Source: Candidatus Cloacimonas sp. (lineage in GTDB: Bacteria; Cloacimonadota; Cloacimonadia; Cloacimonadales; Cloacimonadaceae). From it: a DNA stretch of 64,000 nt. Shown here piece by piece: positions 33,135-41,802 of the stretch. How positions within the stretch are numbered: position 1 is the first letter of the stretch; each line of letters opens with the position of its first letter. The notes under the pieces are model-generated. The model searched no databases. It was given only the letters and a program-made list of their open reading frames with translations, and was not told the DNA's origin. Location: NCBI GenBank assembly GCA_023227825.1, contig JALOCJ010000005.1, positions 1 through 64,000 of the forward strand, written 5' to 3'. Made by a program: the position numbers and the translations under genes.

Positions 33135-34448
33135 TTATGTGGAGCGTCCCCTTAATTTACCTTTTTTCATAAAACCATCATAGTGACGCATAACAAGATG
33201 AGATTCAATCTGTTGCAAAGTATCCAAAGCTACACCAACCACAATCAAAAGACCGGTTCCCCCAAAATAAAAAGGCAGATCTAAACGGTTACTCATAATT
33301 TCGGGTAACAATGCAATAAAAGCAAAGAAAATAGCACCCGGAAGTGTTATCCGAACAAGAACATTGTTAATATATTCAGCGGTCTTTTTACCGGGTTTTT
33401 TCCCAGGAATATGACCACCGTATTTAACCATATTTTCTGCCATTTCTGTAGGGTTGAGTACAATAGCAGTATAAAAATAAGCAAAGAAAATAATAAGCCC
33501 AACATATAATATAGTATATAATGCTGCCCCGGGTGACAACCATTTTTGTAGTGTAGTCCAAAAAGGACTATTACTTCCTAAGAGAGCAGTTATAGTTGCC
33601 GGAAACATTAAAACGCTCTGAGCAAAAATAATAGGAATAACACCTGCAGTATTTACCCGCAAAGGAATATAGGTACTTTGACCTCCGTAAACCCTTCTTC
33701 CAACTATTCGCTTTGCATATTGAACCGGTATTTTACGCACTGCTTCAGTTACAAAAATAACTGCGGCTGTAACCAAAACCATTAAAACGACAGCTGCAAT
33801 TGCCTTCCAGCTATAACTGGGGTCAACTGTTATTTTTTGAAACATTCTTACAAAACCTTCAGGATAGCGAGCAATAATACCAGCAAAAATGATTAGCGAT
33901 ATTCCATTACCAATTCCATGTTCCGTTATCTGCTCACCAATCCACATCACAATCATTGTTCCTGTAACCAGGGTTATTATTCCCGTTAAATGAAACAAAA
34001 AGTTCGGACTAGGAACAACTCCTCCTGCAAGATTAGTAAGCCACATTGTGATTGTTACTGCATTAAAAGCAGCTAAAGCAACAGTTCCATAACGAGTAAT
34101 TTGATTCAACTTCTTCTGTCCGTCAGCTCCTTCTTTACGCAATTTTTCAAAATAGGGAATAATGCTGCCTAAAAGCTGAATTACAATGGAGGCAGTAATA
34201 TAAGGCATAATTCCCAGGGCAAAGACCGACGCTCTTTCAAAATTGCCACCTACAAAAAGGTCTAAAAGACCAAAAAGGGTATTTCCACCTTCACGTGCAC
34301 CTTCAAAAAAAGCTTTTAGAGCGGTGGCATTAACTCCAGGAAGCGGAATAAAACTTCCTAAACGGTATAACACCAGGAAAAGAGCTGTAAATAAGATCTT
34401 TTTCTTTAAGTCCGGAATCCGGAACATATTACCTATTGTTTTGAACAA
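33135..34448 (-). CDS. secY: Protein translocase subunit SecY
   Basis: SecY is the channel of the general secretion machinery in the inner membrane. The 437-aa protein has ten predicted helices and starts MFKTIGNMFRIPDLKKKILF. Typical segments are YRLGSFIPLPGVN, GIMPYITASIVIQLL and, near the end, IVVGVALDTLQQIESHLV. It exports the precursors of lipoproteins and SprA encoded elsewhere in this window. It sits 1 nt after rplO. Confidence 0.97.
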   Translation of the reverse strand: MFKTIGNMFRIPDLKKKILFTALFLVLYRLGSFIPLPGVNATALKAFFEGAREGGNTLFGLLDLFVGGNFERASVFALGIMPYITASIVIQLLGSIIPYFEKLRKEGADGQKKLNQITRYGTVALAAFNAVTITMWLTNLAGGVVPSPNFLFHLTGIITLVTGTMIVMWIGEQITEHGIGNGISLIIFAGIIARYPEGFVRMFQKITVDPSYSWKAIAAVVLMVLVTAAVIFVTEAVRKIPVQYAKRIVGRRVYGGQSTYIPLRVNTAGVIPIIFAQSVLMFPATITALLGSNSPFWTTLQKWLSPGAALYTILYVGLIIFFAYFYTAIVLNPTEMAENMVKYGGHIPGKKPGKKTAEYINNVLVRITLPGAIFFAFIALLPEIMSNRLDLPFYFGGTGLLIVVGVALDTLQQIESHLVMRHYDGFMKKGKLRGRST

Positions 34449-34449
34449 G

Positions 34450-34905
34450 TTACATTACCTCCGCTTTGCCGCCGTTCTTTTCAATAAGCTCTTTAGCTTT
34501 TTTGGAGAAAGCGTTTGCTTTGATCGTAACGGTTTTTATGAATTCCTCTTTTACACCAGCAAGAACTTTAACCGGTGCATTTGCCTTTTTGCCCTTACCG
34601 GGAATTAAACCCAGCTTTTCCATCGTAGGAATATCTAATTCGGTAACATCCAAGTCCTGTATACTATGCAGATTCAGTATACGATAATTTTCCCGGAAGA
34701 TATTTTTGAAGCCACGTTTAGGAACTCTCCTGTTTAAAGGCATTTGACCACCTTCAAAACGAGGAGGCACATTTCCACCGGCACGTGCTTTTTTACCCTT
34801 ATGACCACGTCCAGCTTGATGTCCCCAACCGGAACCTTGTCCTTTTCCCAAGCGTTTTTTATTTTTCCTGCCTGCAGGTCTTTCTAAATCGGATAAAGTT
34901 AACAT
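34450..34905 (-). CDS. rplO: 50S ribosomal protein L15
   Basis: L15 is a large-subunit assembly protein. The 151-aa chain has the basic glycine-rich extension (GKGQGSGWGHQAGRGHKGKK, about 22-41) and GGQMPLNRRVPKRGFKN, followed by the globular domain ending KAEVM. The gene starts 2 nt after rpmD and precedes secY. Confidence 0.96.
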   Translation of the reverse strand: MLTLSDLERPAGRKNKKRLGKGQGSGWGHQAGRGHKGKKARAGGNVPPRFEGGQMPLNRRVPKRGFKNIFRENYRILNLHSIQDLDVTELDIPTMEKLGLIPGKGKKANAPVKVLAGVKEEFIKTVTIKANAFSKKAKELIEKNGGKAEVM

Positions 34906-34907
34906 CG

Positions 34908-35093
34908 CTATTCTTCCTTCAGTTCTTCAACTTTTAAGAGGTAAGCGACCTTATTGATCATACCTCTAATGGACGGAGTATCATTATGAATGCGGCTCTT
35001 ACCTATTTTCCCCAATCCGAGAGATCTGATAATCTTCTTGTGGCTTTCAATACGATTAATAGTACTGCGGATTTGAGTGACTTTCAATTTCAT
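34908..35093 (-). CDS. rpmD: 50S ribosomal protein L30
   Basis: L30 is a small 61-aa protein: MKLKVTQIRSTINRIESHKK, with LGLGKIGKSRIHNDTPSIRG, the usual pattern. It overlaps the rpsE stop by 4 nt. Its presence matters because several lineages lack L30. Confidence 0.95.
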   Translation of the reverse strand: MKLKVTQIRSTINRIESHKKIIRSLGLGKIGKSRIHNDTPSIRGMINKVAYLLKVEELKEE

Positions 35094-35608
35094 TTCTCCT
35101 CCTGACCGGTAAGCTGAGCCATTGTTTTATTTCTTAAGCGCGCTATATCAGATAAAGTGCGCATTGATTTCAAACCGTTAATTGTAGCTTTCACTACATT
35201 AGTTGGAGTGTTAGAGCCAAGGGACTTGCACAAAATGTTTTCAATTCCAGCTGCTTCAAAAATCGCTCTTGATGTTCCTCCGGCAATAACTCCAGTGCCT
35301 GGAGCTGCAGGTTTTATTAAAACCCGGGAAGCACCATAACGAGCAACAATTTCATGCGGAACAGTCCCTTTCACAATAGGAACTTTAAACATATTTTTTA
35401 CAGCTTTTTCTTTAGCTTTTCTGATTGCATCAACTATTTCGTTTGCCTTACCATTTCCCACTCCTACATTTCCTTGTTTATCACCAACTACAACTATTGC
35501 AGTAAAACTAAAATTCCTGCCACCTTTAACAACCTTGGCAACACGCTTTGTTTCAACGATCTTCTCTACTAACTTTTCTTCATCTGTATGATTTTGTTCG
35601 TAATTCAT
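35090..35608 (-). CDS. rpsE: 30S ribosomal protein S5
   Basis: S5 helps keep decoding accurate and has mRNA helicase function with S3 and S4. The 172-aa chain has the double-stranded RNA-binding-like motif GGRNFSFTAIVVVGDKQGNVG and the C-terminal domain GVIAGGTSRAIFEAAGIENI. It lies between rplR and rpmD, overlapping the latter by 4 nt. Confidence 0.97.
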   Translation of the reverse strand: MNYEQNHTDEEKLVEKIVETKRVAKVVKGGRNFSFTAIVVVGDKQGNVGVGNGKANEIVDAIRKAKEKAVKNMFKVPIVKGTVPHEIVARYGASRVLIKPAAPGTGVIAGGTSRAIFEAAGIENILCKSLGSNTPTNVVKATINGLKSMRTLSDIARLRNKTMAQLTGQEEK

Positions 35609-35617
35609 TTTTGCTCC

Positions 35618-35989
35618 TTAAAAATCCAATCCGGCTTTTCTGGCACCTTCAGCAAGGGCTTTCACTCTGCCGTGATATTTGAATCCGGCACGATCAAAAG
35701 TAACTTTTATAATTCCTGCAGCAAGCGCTTTTTCACCAAGTTTTACGCCAACTTCATAGCTCTGTTCCGTTTTCTTCTTTCCGGCTAATGAACCTATGTC
35801 TTTAGCAATAGTTGACATTGAAACTAAAGTAACACCTTGTGTATCGTCTATAATTTGACCATAAATATTCTTCAGGGAACGATAAACTACTAAACGAGGA
35901 CGTTCAGGAGTTCCTTTCACATGTTTCCGAATAGATAAATGACGACGATTGCGTAGGTCTTTTTTAATTTTACAGCTTGAAGTTATCAT
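35618..35989 (-). CDS. rplR: 50S ribosomal protein L18
   Basis: L18 binds 5S rRNA with L5. The 123-aa chain shows RRHLSIRKHVKGTPERPRL and the C-terminal VTFDRAGFKYHGRVKALAEG and ARKAGLDF, as in the family. It starts 16 nt after rplF. ATG 35989 follows GGGAGA. Confidence 0.96.
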   Translation of the reverse strand: MITSSCKIKKDLRNRRHLSIRKHVKGTPERPRLVVYRSLKNIYGQIIDDTQGVTLVSMSTIAKDIGSLAGKKKTEQSYEVGVKLGEKALAAGIIKVTFDRAGFKYHGRVKALAEGARKAGLDF

Positions 35990-36005
35990 CTCTTTCTACT
36001 CTCCC

Positions 36006-36578
36006 TTATTTGGTTCCGGCTTTTCCAGCTTTTATTATAATATGTTCATCAAAATAGCGTATACCTTTCCCTTTATAATTTTCGGGAGGGCGGCAACCGC
36101 GAACTTCGGCAGCAAATTCTCCTACCAACTGTTTATCAATACCTTTGATAGTAATTATGCTTTGAAAATCGGAACGAATTCCTTTAGAACGGGGAACAGC
36201 TTCTGCAGTCACTTGTAATCCTTTAGGAATCTGTAACATAATATCGTGTGAAAAACCCAAAGACAGTTTAAGCCAAGGTCCCACTACTTCAGCAGAATAA
36301 CCTGTTCCATAGATATGTAATATTTTTTGAAATCCTTCTGTAACACCGGTAACCATATTTTGTAGTAAAGCACGCGTAAGACCATGTAATGCTCGCTGAC
36401 TTTTACTATCGTCTGCTCGTTTCACTTGCAAAAGGTTTTCTTCTATTTCTACGGTAATTCCGGGAAGTAATGACCAATTCAGTTCTCCCAGCTTTCCTTT
36501 AACGGTAACTATGTTATCAATCACATTTACCTGTATACCGGATTGTAATTTAATCGGAGCTCTTCCAATTCGTGACAT
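36006..36578 (-). CDS. rplF: 50S ribosomal protein L6
   Basis: L6 lies near the GTPase-associated centre. The 190-aa protein begins MSRIGRAPIKLQSG and has two repeated L6 domains. The C-terminal signature RGCRPPENYKGKGIRYFDE is close to the family consensus. It sits 9 nt after rpsH. Confidence 0.96.
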   Translation of the reverse strand: MSRIGRAPIKLQSGIQVNVIDNIVTVKGKLGELNWSLLPGITVEIEENLLQVKRADDSKSQRALHGLTRALLQNMVTGVTEGFQKILHIYGTGYSAEVVGPWLKLSLGFSHDIMLQIPKGLQVTAEAVPRSKGIRSDFQSIITIKGIDKQLVGEFAAEVRGCRPPENYKGKGIRYFDEHIIIKAGKAGTK

Positions 36579-36587
36579 TTTCCCCCC

Positions 36588-37001
36588 TCACCAAACCTTA
36601 CAGATATATTCGCCGCCTACTTTTTTAAGGCGAGCATCACGATCTACCATTAAACCCATACTAGTTGAAATTACCGCACAACCGGTATTATTATAAACAC
36701 AAGGTAATTTAGTGGCTTTCACATAAACCCGTCTTCCAGGTTTGGAAACTCTTTGAATCCCTTGTACTACAGGTTCTCCGGCATTCGTATAGCGAAGAAT
36801 AATTAAAATACGTTTATAGTTTATTTTATGCTCCGGGTCTTTATCCAGAACCTGGAAACTATTTACAAAATTCTCTTCAGCAAGGATGTTTACCAGTGCC
36901 TCAACAAGTTTATTATGGTTAACTATCACTTGTGAATGTCCGGCACGATATGCATTGCGAATTTTTGTCAATGCATCAGCTATCGGATCACTAACGCTCA
37001 T
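36588..37001 (-). CDS. rpsH: 30S ribosomal protein S8
   Basis: S8 binds the central domain of 16S rRNA and in E. coli represses the spc operon. The 137-aa chain begins MSVSDPIADALTKIRNAYRA and ends with the family motif around NTGCAVISTSMGLMVDRDAR. It follows rpsN by 18 nt. A repressor site on this mRNA was not identified. Confidence 0.97.
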   Translation of the reverse strand: MSVSDPIADALTKIRNAYRAGHSQVIVNHNKLVEALVNILAEENFVNSFQVLDKDPEHKINYKRILIILRYTNAGEPVVQGIQRVSKPGRRVYVKATKLPCVYNNTGCAVISTSMGLMVDRDARLKKVGGEYICKVW

Positions 37002-37019
37002 TATTTTCCTCCTGTTATT

Positions 37020-37205
37020 TTACCAGCTACTTCTTGTGATTCCAGGTATCTGGCCTTCGGACGCATATTTGCGAAAACACAAACGGCACATTCCAAAATC
37101 GCGCATATAAGAACGAGGACGTCCGCAAATTTTACAACGATTGTATTTTCTAACTTTATATTTAGGGGTTCGTTGCTGTTTGATGATAAGTGATTTTTTT
37201 GCCAT
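37020..37205 (-). CDS. rpsN: 30S ribosomal protein S14, zinc-binding (type Z)
   Basis: This 61-aa S14 is the short zinc form. CKIC and CRLC provide four ligands and GRPRSYMRDFGMCRLC is diagnostic, ending GQIPGITRSSW. I chose ATG 37205 with AAGGAGA upstream, since the longer frame back to 37274 runs into rplE and adds unrelated residues. Confidence 0.96.
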   Translation of the reverse strand: MAKKSLIIKQQRTPKYKVRKYNRCKICGRPRSYMRDFGMCRLCFRKYASEGQIPGITRSSW

Positions 37206-37215
37206 ATATATCTCC

Positions 37216-37761
37216 TTATTCGTTTTTCTGGAAGGGCATGCCCAGTTCTTGTAAAAGAGCACGGCATTCTTCATCGGTTTTGGCTGTAGTAACTATTGTA
37301 ATATTTAATCCCCGAATCATATCTATTTTGTCATATTCAATTTCCGGAAATACTGTCTGTTCTTTCAAGCCGAAAGAAAAATTTCCTCTGCCGTCAAAGG
37401 AATCAGCTGGAATACCACGAAAATCACGAATCCTGGGTATTGCTATAGAAATTAAGCGATCGTAAAATTCATACATCACTTCATCTCTTAAAGTAACCTT
37501 ACAGCCAATGGGCATCCCTTTTCGCAGCTTGAAATTGGAGATAGATTTTCGGGCTTTGGTAACTATTGGTTTTCTTCCGCAAATTGTTTCCATATCCTTA
37601 ACGGCATTATCCAAAATAGCTTTATTTTGAGTTGCCTGCCCCACTCCCATACTAACCACAATCTTTTCTAATCTAGGAACCTGATGCGGATTTTTGTAGC
37701 CAAAATGTTTCATTAAGGTATCCATAACTTGGGTTTTATATTTTTCTTTCAAACGATTCAT
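37216..37761 (-). CDS. rplE: 50S ribosomal protein L5
   Basis: L5 carries 5S rRNA and touches the P-site tRNA. The 181-aa protein shows GYKNPHQVPRLEKIVVSMGV, the RKSISNFKLRKGMPIGCKVT segment and the RGLNITIVTTAKTDEECRAL end. It follows rplX by 13 nt and precedes rpsN. Confidence 0.97.
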   Translation of the reverse strand: MNRLKEKYKTQVMDTLMKHFGYKNPHQVPRLEKIVVSMGVGQATQNKAILDNAVKDMETICGRKPIVTKARKSISNFKLRKGMPIGCKVTLRDEVMYEFYDRLISIAIPRIRDFRGIPADSFDGRGNFSFGLKEQTVFPEIEYDKIDMIRGLNITIVTTAKTDEECRALLQELGMPFQKNE

Positions 37762-37774
37762 CTATTTTTCTCCT

Positions 37775-38095
37775 CTAAAGCTCGTCACCGCTTTTTTTAC
37801 AAACTCGGATGCGAATTCCCTCCCGAACTTGATAAACCGGTTTGGAAACAGCATTCAATTTTTCATTGAAAAGCATTACATTAGAAGCATCAATAGGCGC
37901 TTCCATAGTAATAATTCCACCTTGAGGATTTTGTTGTGTGGGCTTAGCATGCTTTTTTATCATATGCACCTTTTCTACGATAACTTTTCCGGTTTTAGGA
38001 AAGACCTTTAAGATATGACCTTTTCTGCCTTTATCGTCACCGGCAATTACTTTTACAAGGTCACCCTTTTTAAAACGCATTTTCTTCTTTGCCAT
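37775..38095 (-). CDS. rplX: 50S ribosomal protein L24
   Basis: L24 is an assembly initiator. The 106-aa chain has the KOW motif KKGDLVKVIAGDDKGRKGHI (about 9-28) and a later KKHAKPTQQNPQGGI. The start lies 8 nt after rplN with AGGAACG upstream. Confidence 0.96.
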   Translation of the reverse strand: MAKKKMRFKKGDLVKVIAGDDKGRKGHILKVFPKTGKVIVEKVHMIKKHAKPTQQNPQGGIITMEAPIDASNVMLFNEKLNAVSKPVYQVREGIRIRVCKKSGDEL

Positions 38096-38103
38096 CGTTC
38101 CTC

Positions 38104-38472
38104 CTAAAGCACTTCCGGAGCCAGGGAGACAATTTTCATATAATGTGCTTCACGCAGTTCACGGGCTACAGGTCCAAAAATACGAGTTCCTTTGGGCTCA
38201 TGTTTTTCATCAATAATAACAGCTGCATTATCGCCAAAACGGATATAAGAACCATCAGGACGCCGCAATTCTTTACGAGTGCGAACTATTACAGCTCTTT
38301 CTACGCTTCCCTTTTTAACTTTTCCACCCGGAGTAGCACTCTTAATTGCTACAACTATAACATCTCCGATTGAAGCATATTTACGTTGTGTTCCACCCAG
38401 AACTTTGATGCACATTGCTTTCTTGGCACCGGAGTTATCAGCTATATTTAACATTGTTTGAACTTGAATCAT
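38104..38472 (-). CDS. rplN: 50S ribosomal protein L14
   Basis: L14 forms an intersubunit bridge. From ATG 38472 it is 122 aa, the standard length: MIQVQTMLNIADNSGAKKAM, with IGDVIVVAIKSATPGGKVKK. A TTG three codons earlier is possible but lies too close to the AAGGAG at about 38483. Confidence 0.96.
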   Translation of the reverse strand: MIQVQTMLNIADNSGAKKAMCIKVLGGTQRKYASIGDVIVVAIKSATPGGKVKKGSVERAVIVRTRKELRRPDGSYIRFGDNAAVIIDEKHEPKGTRIFGPVARELREAHYMKIVSLAPEVL

Positions 38473-38487
38473 CTTCTCCAAACTCCT

Positions 38488-38742
38488 TTATTTGCTTCTT
38501 TCCACAATTTTATGCAGAGTCCAGCGTTTTTGTGCACTCAACGGACGGGATTCCATAATTTGAACAATATCACCCTCGTGCGCAGAGTTATTTTCATCGT
38601 GAGCCATAAATTTTTTATGCCGACGCACGGTCTTTTTGTATAAAGGATGGATAAACTGACGTTCCACGCGAACTACGATGGTTTTATCATTTTTATCGCT
38701 TACTACAATTCCTTGTTTAATCATTTTATGTGTTGTTGCCAC
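38488..38742 (-). CDS. rpsQ: 30S ribosomal protein S17
   Basis: S17 binds helix 11 of 16S rRNA. The 84-aa OB-fold protein shows GIVVSDKNDKTIVVRVERQF, HPLYKKTVRRHKKFMAHDEN and GDIVQIMESRPLSAQKRW. It follows rpmC by 3 nt. Confidence 0.96.
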   Translation of the reverse strand: MATTHKMIKQGIVVSDKNDKTIVVRVERQFIHPLYKKTVRRHKKFMAHDENNSAHEGDIVQIMESRPLSAQKRWTLHKIVERSK

Positions 38743-38745
38743 TTA

Positions 38746-38943
38746 TCACCTCAGATTTTTTTCTCTTTCTGTTAAAATAGTACAAATCCGAGCTATATCA
38801 TGTCGGATGTTACGAATACGGTCTGGACGGTCCAGCAGGTTTTTTGCTTTTTGAAACCGTAGGTTAAAAAGCTCAATGCGTAGTTCTTCCAGTTTTGCCT
38901 GTAATTCTTCTATGCTTAAATCGCGAATTTCCTCTATTTTCAT
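38746..38943 (-). CDS. rpmC: 50S ribosomal protein L29
   Basis: L29 sits beside L23 at the tunnel exit. The 65-aa helical chain begins MKIEEIRDLSIEELQAKLEE and has the signature ELFNLRFQKAKN. It overlaps rplP by 4 nt. Confidence 0.95.
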   Translation of the reverse strand: MKIEEIRDLSIEELQAKLEELRIELFNLRFQKAKNLLDRPDRIRNIRHDIARICTILTEREKNLR

Positions 38944-39359
38944 AATTCCACTCCTTCGCGAACAATAAAGCGTGTCTTAATCGGAAGTTTGTGCGCTGCC
39001 AAACGCAATGCTTCTTTAGCAACATTTACATCTACACCTTCAATTTCAAAAAGAACCCTTCCCGGACGAACTACTGCTACCCAATATTCAGGAGCACCTT
39101 TACCTTTTCCCATTCTCGTTTCAGCAGGTTTTTTGGTTATTGGCTTATCGGGAAATATTCTAATCCAGACCTTGCCCTCTCGTTTCATATGACGAGTAAT
39201 AGCAATACGGCATGCCTCAATTTGGCGGCTGGAAATAAATGAGTCCTCAAGGGCTATTAATCCATAATCACCAAAGGAGATGTTGCATCCGGTCCAGGAT
39301 AGACCTTTCCTTCTTCCTTTCATCATTTTACGATGTTTAACTTTTTTAGGGGCTAACAT
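38940..39359 (-). CDS. rplP: 50S ribosomal protein L16
   Basis: L16 helps position the A-site tRNA. The 139-aa protein begins MLAPKKVKHRKMMKGRRKG and has VWIRIFPDKPITKKPAETRM and GKGKGAPEYWVAVVRPGRVL, the family signatures. The Arg that is hydroxylated in some bacteria lies in the latter region. It lies between rpsC and rpmC. Confidence 0.97.
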   Translation of the reverse strand: MLAPKKVKHRKMMKGRRKGLSWTGCNISFGDYGLIALEDSFISSRQIEACRIAITRHMKREGKVWIRIFPDKPITKKPAETRMGKGKGAPEYWVAVVRPGRVLFEIEGVDVNVAKEALRLAAHKLPIKTRFIVREGVEL

Positions 39360-39371
39360 TGCTTATCTCCT

Positions 39372-40019
39372 TTAATCAAGTATATCACCCTTATAAATCC
39401 AAACCTTAACACCAATAACACCATAAGTAGTATTTGCCTCTACATTGGCATAATCAATATCGGCACGAAGAGTATGAAGCGGGGTTCTACCTTGTTTATA
39501 TCTTTCTGAACGTGCTATTTCAGCTCCACCTAAACGACCGGAAACTTGAACTTTAACACCTTGAGCACCTTCTTTCATTACATAACGAATAGCCATTTTC
39601 ATAGCCCTACGGAAAGAAATTCGCTCTTCCAGTTGGCGTGCTACTTCTTGAGCAACCAAACGAGCATCCAGCCACATTTTTTCTATAGGTTCAATGTTGA
39701 TAGACACACTGATCGGATTTTTTCGGTTTTTGTTGATAAAAACATTCAGCTCATTACGAAGTTTATCAATATCTTCGCCTTTTTTGCCTATTACTAAACC
39801 TGGACGGGCAGTGTAAATATCAATTATTATAGAACTAGTTTTACGCGCTATCTGCACTCGGGAAACCATCTTATTCTTCAGTCGTTTGTGAATATAATCT
39901 CGGATTCTTATATCTTCCTGAAGAAAATCCACATACGAGGTTCCTTGAGCAAACCAGATGGATTCTGTTTCCTTATTAACACCGATACGGTAAAGAACGG
40001 GATGTATTTTTTGTCCCAA
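39372..40019 (-). CDS. rpsC: 30S ribosomal protein S3
   Basis: S3 lines the mRNA entry channel. The 215-aa chain starts MGQKIHPVLYRIGVNKETES. It has a KH domain (IYTARPGLVIGKKGEDIDKL, about 68-87) and the C-terminal QVSGRLGGAEIARSERYKQG. It is 13 nt after rplV. Confidence 0.97.
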   Translation of the reverse strand: MGQKIHPVLYRIGVNKETESIWFAQGTSYVDFLQEDIRIRDYIHKRLKNKMVSRVQIARKTSSIIIDIYTARPGLVIGKKGEDIDKLRNELNVFINKNRKNPISVSINIEPIEKMWLDARLVAQEVARQLEERISFRRAMKMAIRYVMKEGAQGVKVQVSGRLGGAEIARSERYKQGRTPLHTLRADIDYANVEANTTYGVIGVKVWIYKGDILD

Positions 40020-40032
40020 GATCTTCCTCCTA

Positions 40033-40371
40033 TTATTCTAATGTTTGTATTTCCAGGCAGATATGACAGGTCGGTTTCCTAATCATATAAGCTCTTCCCA
40101 TGGCTCGGGGCATATAACGTTTCATTTGCGGACCCTCATCAGCTGTAGCTACTATCACAAACATCTTATCCAGATCAACTTTCGGATCCTTATTTTGAGC
40201 ATTAGCTATGGCAGAAGCTAATAATTTATTTATCGTCGTGGCTACTTTCCGGTTGGAATAACGCAGTATATTTTGTGCCTCAGTAACAGGTTTATAGCGA
40301 ATTGTATCCAATACTAAACGCGCTTTTCTAGCTGAACCGCGAGCATAGTTAAGTTTTGCTGTCGCTTCCAT
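40033..40371 (-). CDS. rplV: 50S ribosomal protein L22
   Basis: L22 extends a hairpin into the exit tunnel. The 112-aa protein shows YARGSARKARLVLDTIRYKP near the N-terminus and the tunnel hairpin region GPQMKRYMPRAMGRAYMIRK. It follows rpsS by 9 nt. Confidence 0.96.
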   Translation of the reverse strand: MEATAKLNYARGSARKARLVLDTIRYKPVTEAQNILRYSNRKVATTINKLLASAIANAQNKDPKVDLDKMFVIVATADEGPQMKRYMPRAMGRAYMIRKPTCHICLEIQTLE

Positions 40372-40380
40372 TTTTCTCTC

Positions 40381-40659
40381 CTATTTCGTAACCTTTTTCT
40401 TCTTTTCTTTATGACCACGGTAGGTGCGGGTTGGAGAAAATTCACCCAGTTTATGACCTACCATATTTTCAGTGATATAAACAGGAACAAATTTATGCCC
40501 GTTATGAACACTGAAAGTATGGCCAATAAACAGAGGGGTTATTGTTGAACGGCGAGACCAGGTCTTAATTACGCTTTTCTTACCTTCGGTATTCAATACT
40601 TCCACTTTTTTTAACAGATGAGCATCAACGAAGGGACCTTTTTTTATTGAACGTGACAT
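40381..40659 (-). CDS. rpsS: 30S ribosomal protein S19
   Basis: S19 forms a head complex with S13. The 92-aa chain begins MSRSIKKGPFVDAHLLKKVE and has KTWSRRSTITPLFIGHTFSV and HKLGEFSPTRTYRGH, all highly conserved. It follows rplB by 16 nt. Confidence 0.97.
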   Translation of the reverse strand: MSRSIKKGPFVDAHLLKKVEVLNTEGKKSVIKTWSRRSTITPLFIGHTFSVHNGHKFVPVYITENMVGHKLGEFSPTRTYRGHKEKKKKVTK

Positions 40660-40675
40660 TTTCTCTATCCTTATT

Positions 40676-41503
40676 CTATTTCTTAACTGCTTTCACGATA
40701 TATTTATCGCTGTATTTATGAGTTTTTCGTGTTTTTCCACCCTTTGCCAATTTTCCCCAGGGAGAAACAGGATGACCACCTCCGGAGGTTTTTCCTTCAC
40801 CTCCACCCATCGGATGATCTACAGGATTCATTGCTACACCACGCACTGAAGGACGAATTCCTTTCCAGCGATTACGTCCTGCTTTACCAATTTGAATTAA
40901 TGAATGGTCTGGATTGCTAACGCTGCCCATTGTAGCAAGACATTCCTTCCGGACTAAATGGACATCATTAGAAGGCATTTTAATATGAACATAATCTCCA
41001 TCTTTGGCTACAACTTGAGCAAAAGTTCCAGCGCTACGAGCTATTTGTCCACCCTTACCTTTTTTCAATTCTATATTATGAACAACACTTCCTAAAGGTA
41101 TCTTTTCCAGAGGAATAGCATTTCCGACTGCAATTTCTGCATCAGGACCGCTCATCACTTTAGCTCCTACTTCCAAACCATCAGGAGCAATAATATATCT
41201 TTTTTCTCCATCAACATAATGCAGTAAAGCGATACGTGCTGTCCGATTAGGATCATATTCTATAGCAGCAACTTTTGCCGGAATTCCAATTTTATCTCTT
41301 TTGAAATCAATTATCCGATAGTGCCGTCTGTGACCTCCACCTCTATGACGACAGGTTATTCTCCCTGAGTTATTTCTACCCCCGGTTCTATGTTTCATTT
41401 TCAGCAATGATTTTTCGGGGGACTTTTTAGTTATTTCCTCAAAAGTATAACCGGTACGAAAACGGAGGGTAGAAGTTGTTGGTCTGTATTTCTTAATTCC
41501 CAT
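40676..41503 (-). CDS. rplB: 50S ribosomal protein L2
   Basis: L2 supports peptidyl transferase assembly. The 275-aa protein has RNNSGRITCRHRGGGHRRHY near the N-terminus and the conserved RGVAMNPVDHPMGGGEGKTS near the C-terminus, including the His needed for activity. It follows rplW by 11 nt. Confidence 0.97.
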   Translation of the reverse strand: MGIKKYRPTTSTLRFRTGYTFEEITKKSPEKSLLKMKHRTGGRNNSGRITCRHRGGGHRRHYRIIDFKRDKIGIPAKVAAIEYDPNRTARIALLHYVDGEKRYIIAPDGLEVGAKVMSGPDAEIAVGNAIPLEKIPLGSVVHNIELKKGKGGQIARSAGTFAQVVAKDGDYVHIKMPSNDVHLVRKECLATMGSVSNPDHSLIQIGKAGRNRWKGIRPSVRGVAMNPVDHPMGGGEGKTSGGGHPVSPWGKLAKGGKTRKTHKYSDKYIVKAVKK

Positions 41504-41514
41504 TCTTCACCTCA

Positions 41515-41802
41515 TTAAACCTCAAAATCGGCAATTTTATCACCTTTACGAAGAGTAACTATTGCCTTTTTCCAGTCAGGACGTTTGCCATTATATTTAC
41601 CTAAGCTTTTAGGTTTCCCTTGATAGCGAATAGTATTAACTGCCAAAACTTTAACAGCAAAAATGCGCTCAATGGCTTTCTTAATTTCTATTTTATTAGC
41701 ATTACTGCTCACCTTAAAGCTGTAAGTATTCTCTTTTTGGATCTGGTTACTGCTTTTTTCAGTGATTATAGGACTGATTATGATATTGCGTGAGTGTATC
41801 AT
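41515..41802 (-). CDS. rplW: 50S ribosomal protein L23
   Basis: L23 is the docking site at the tunnel exit for trigger factor (encoded at 2094) and SRP. The 95-aa chain shows IIISPIITEKSS, the core helix and VLAVNTIRYQGKPKSLGKYN. It overlaps rplD by 4 nt. Confidence 0.96.
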   Translation of the reverse strand: MIHSRNIIISPIITEKSSNQIQKENTYSFKVSSNANKIEIKKAIERIFAVKVLAVNTIRYQGKPKSLGKYNGKRPDWKKAIVTLRKGDKIADFEV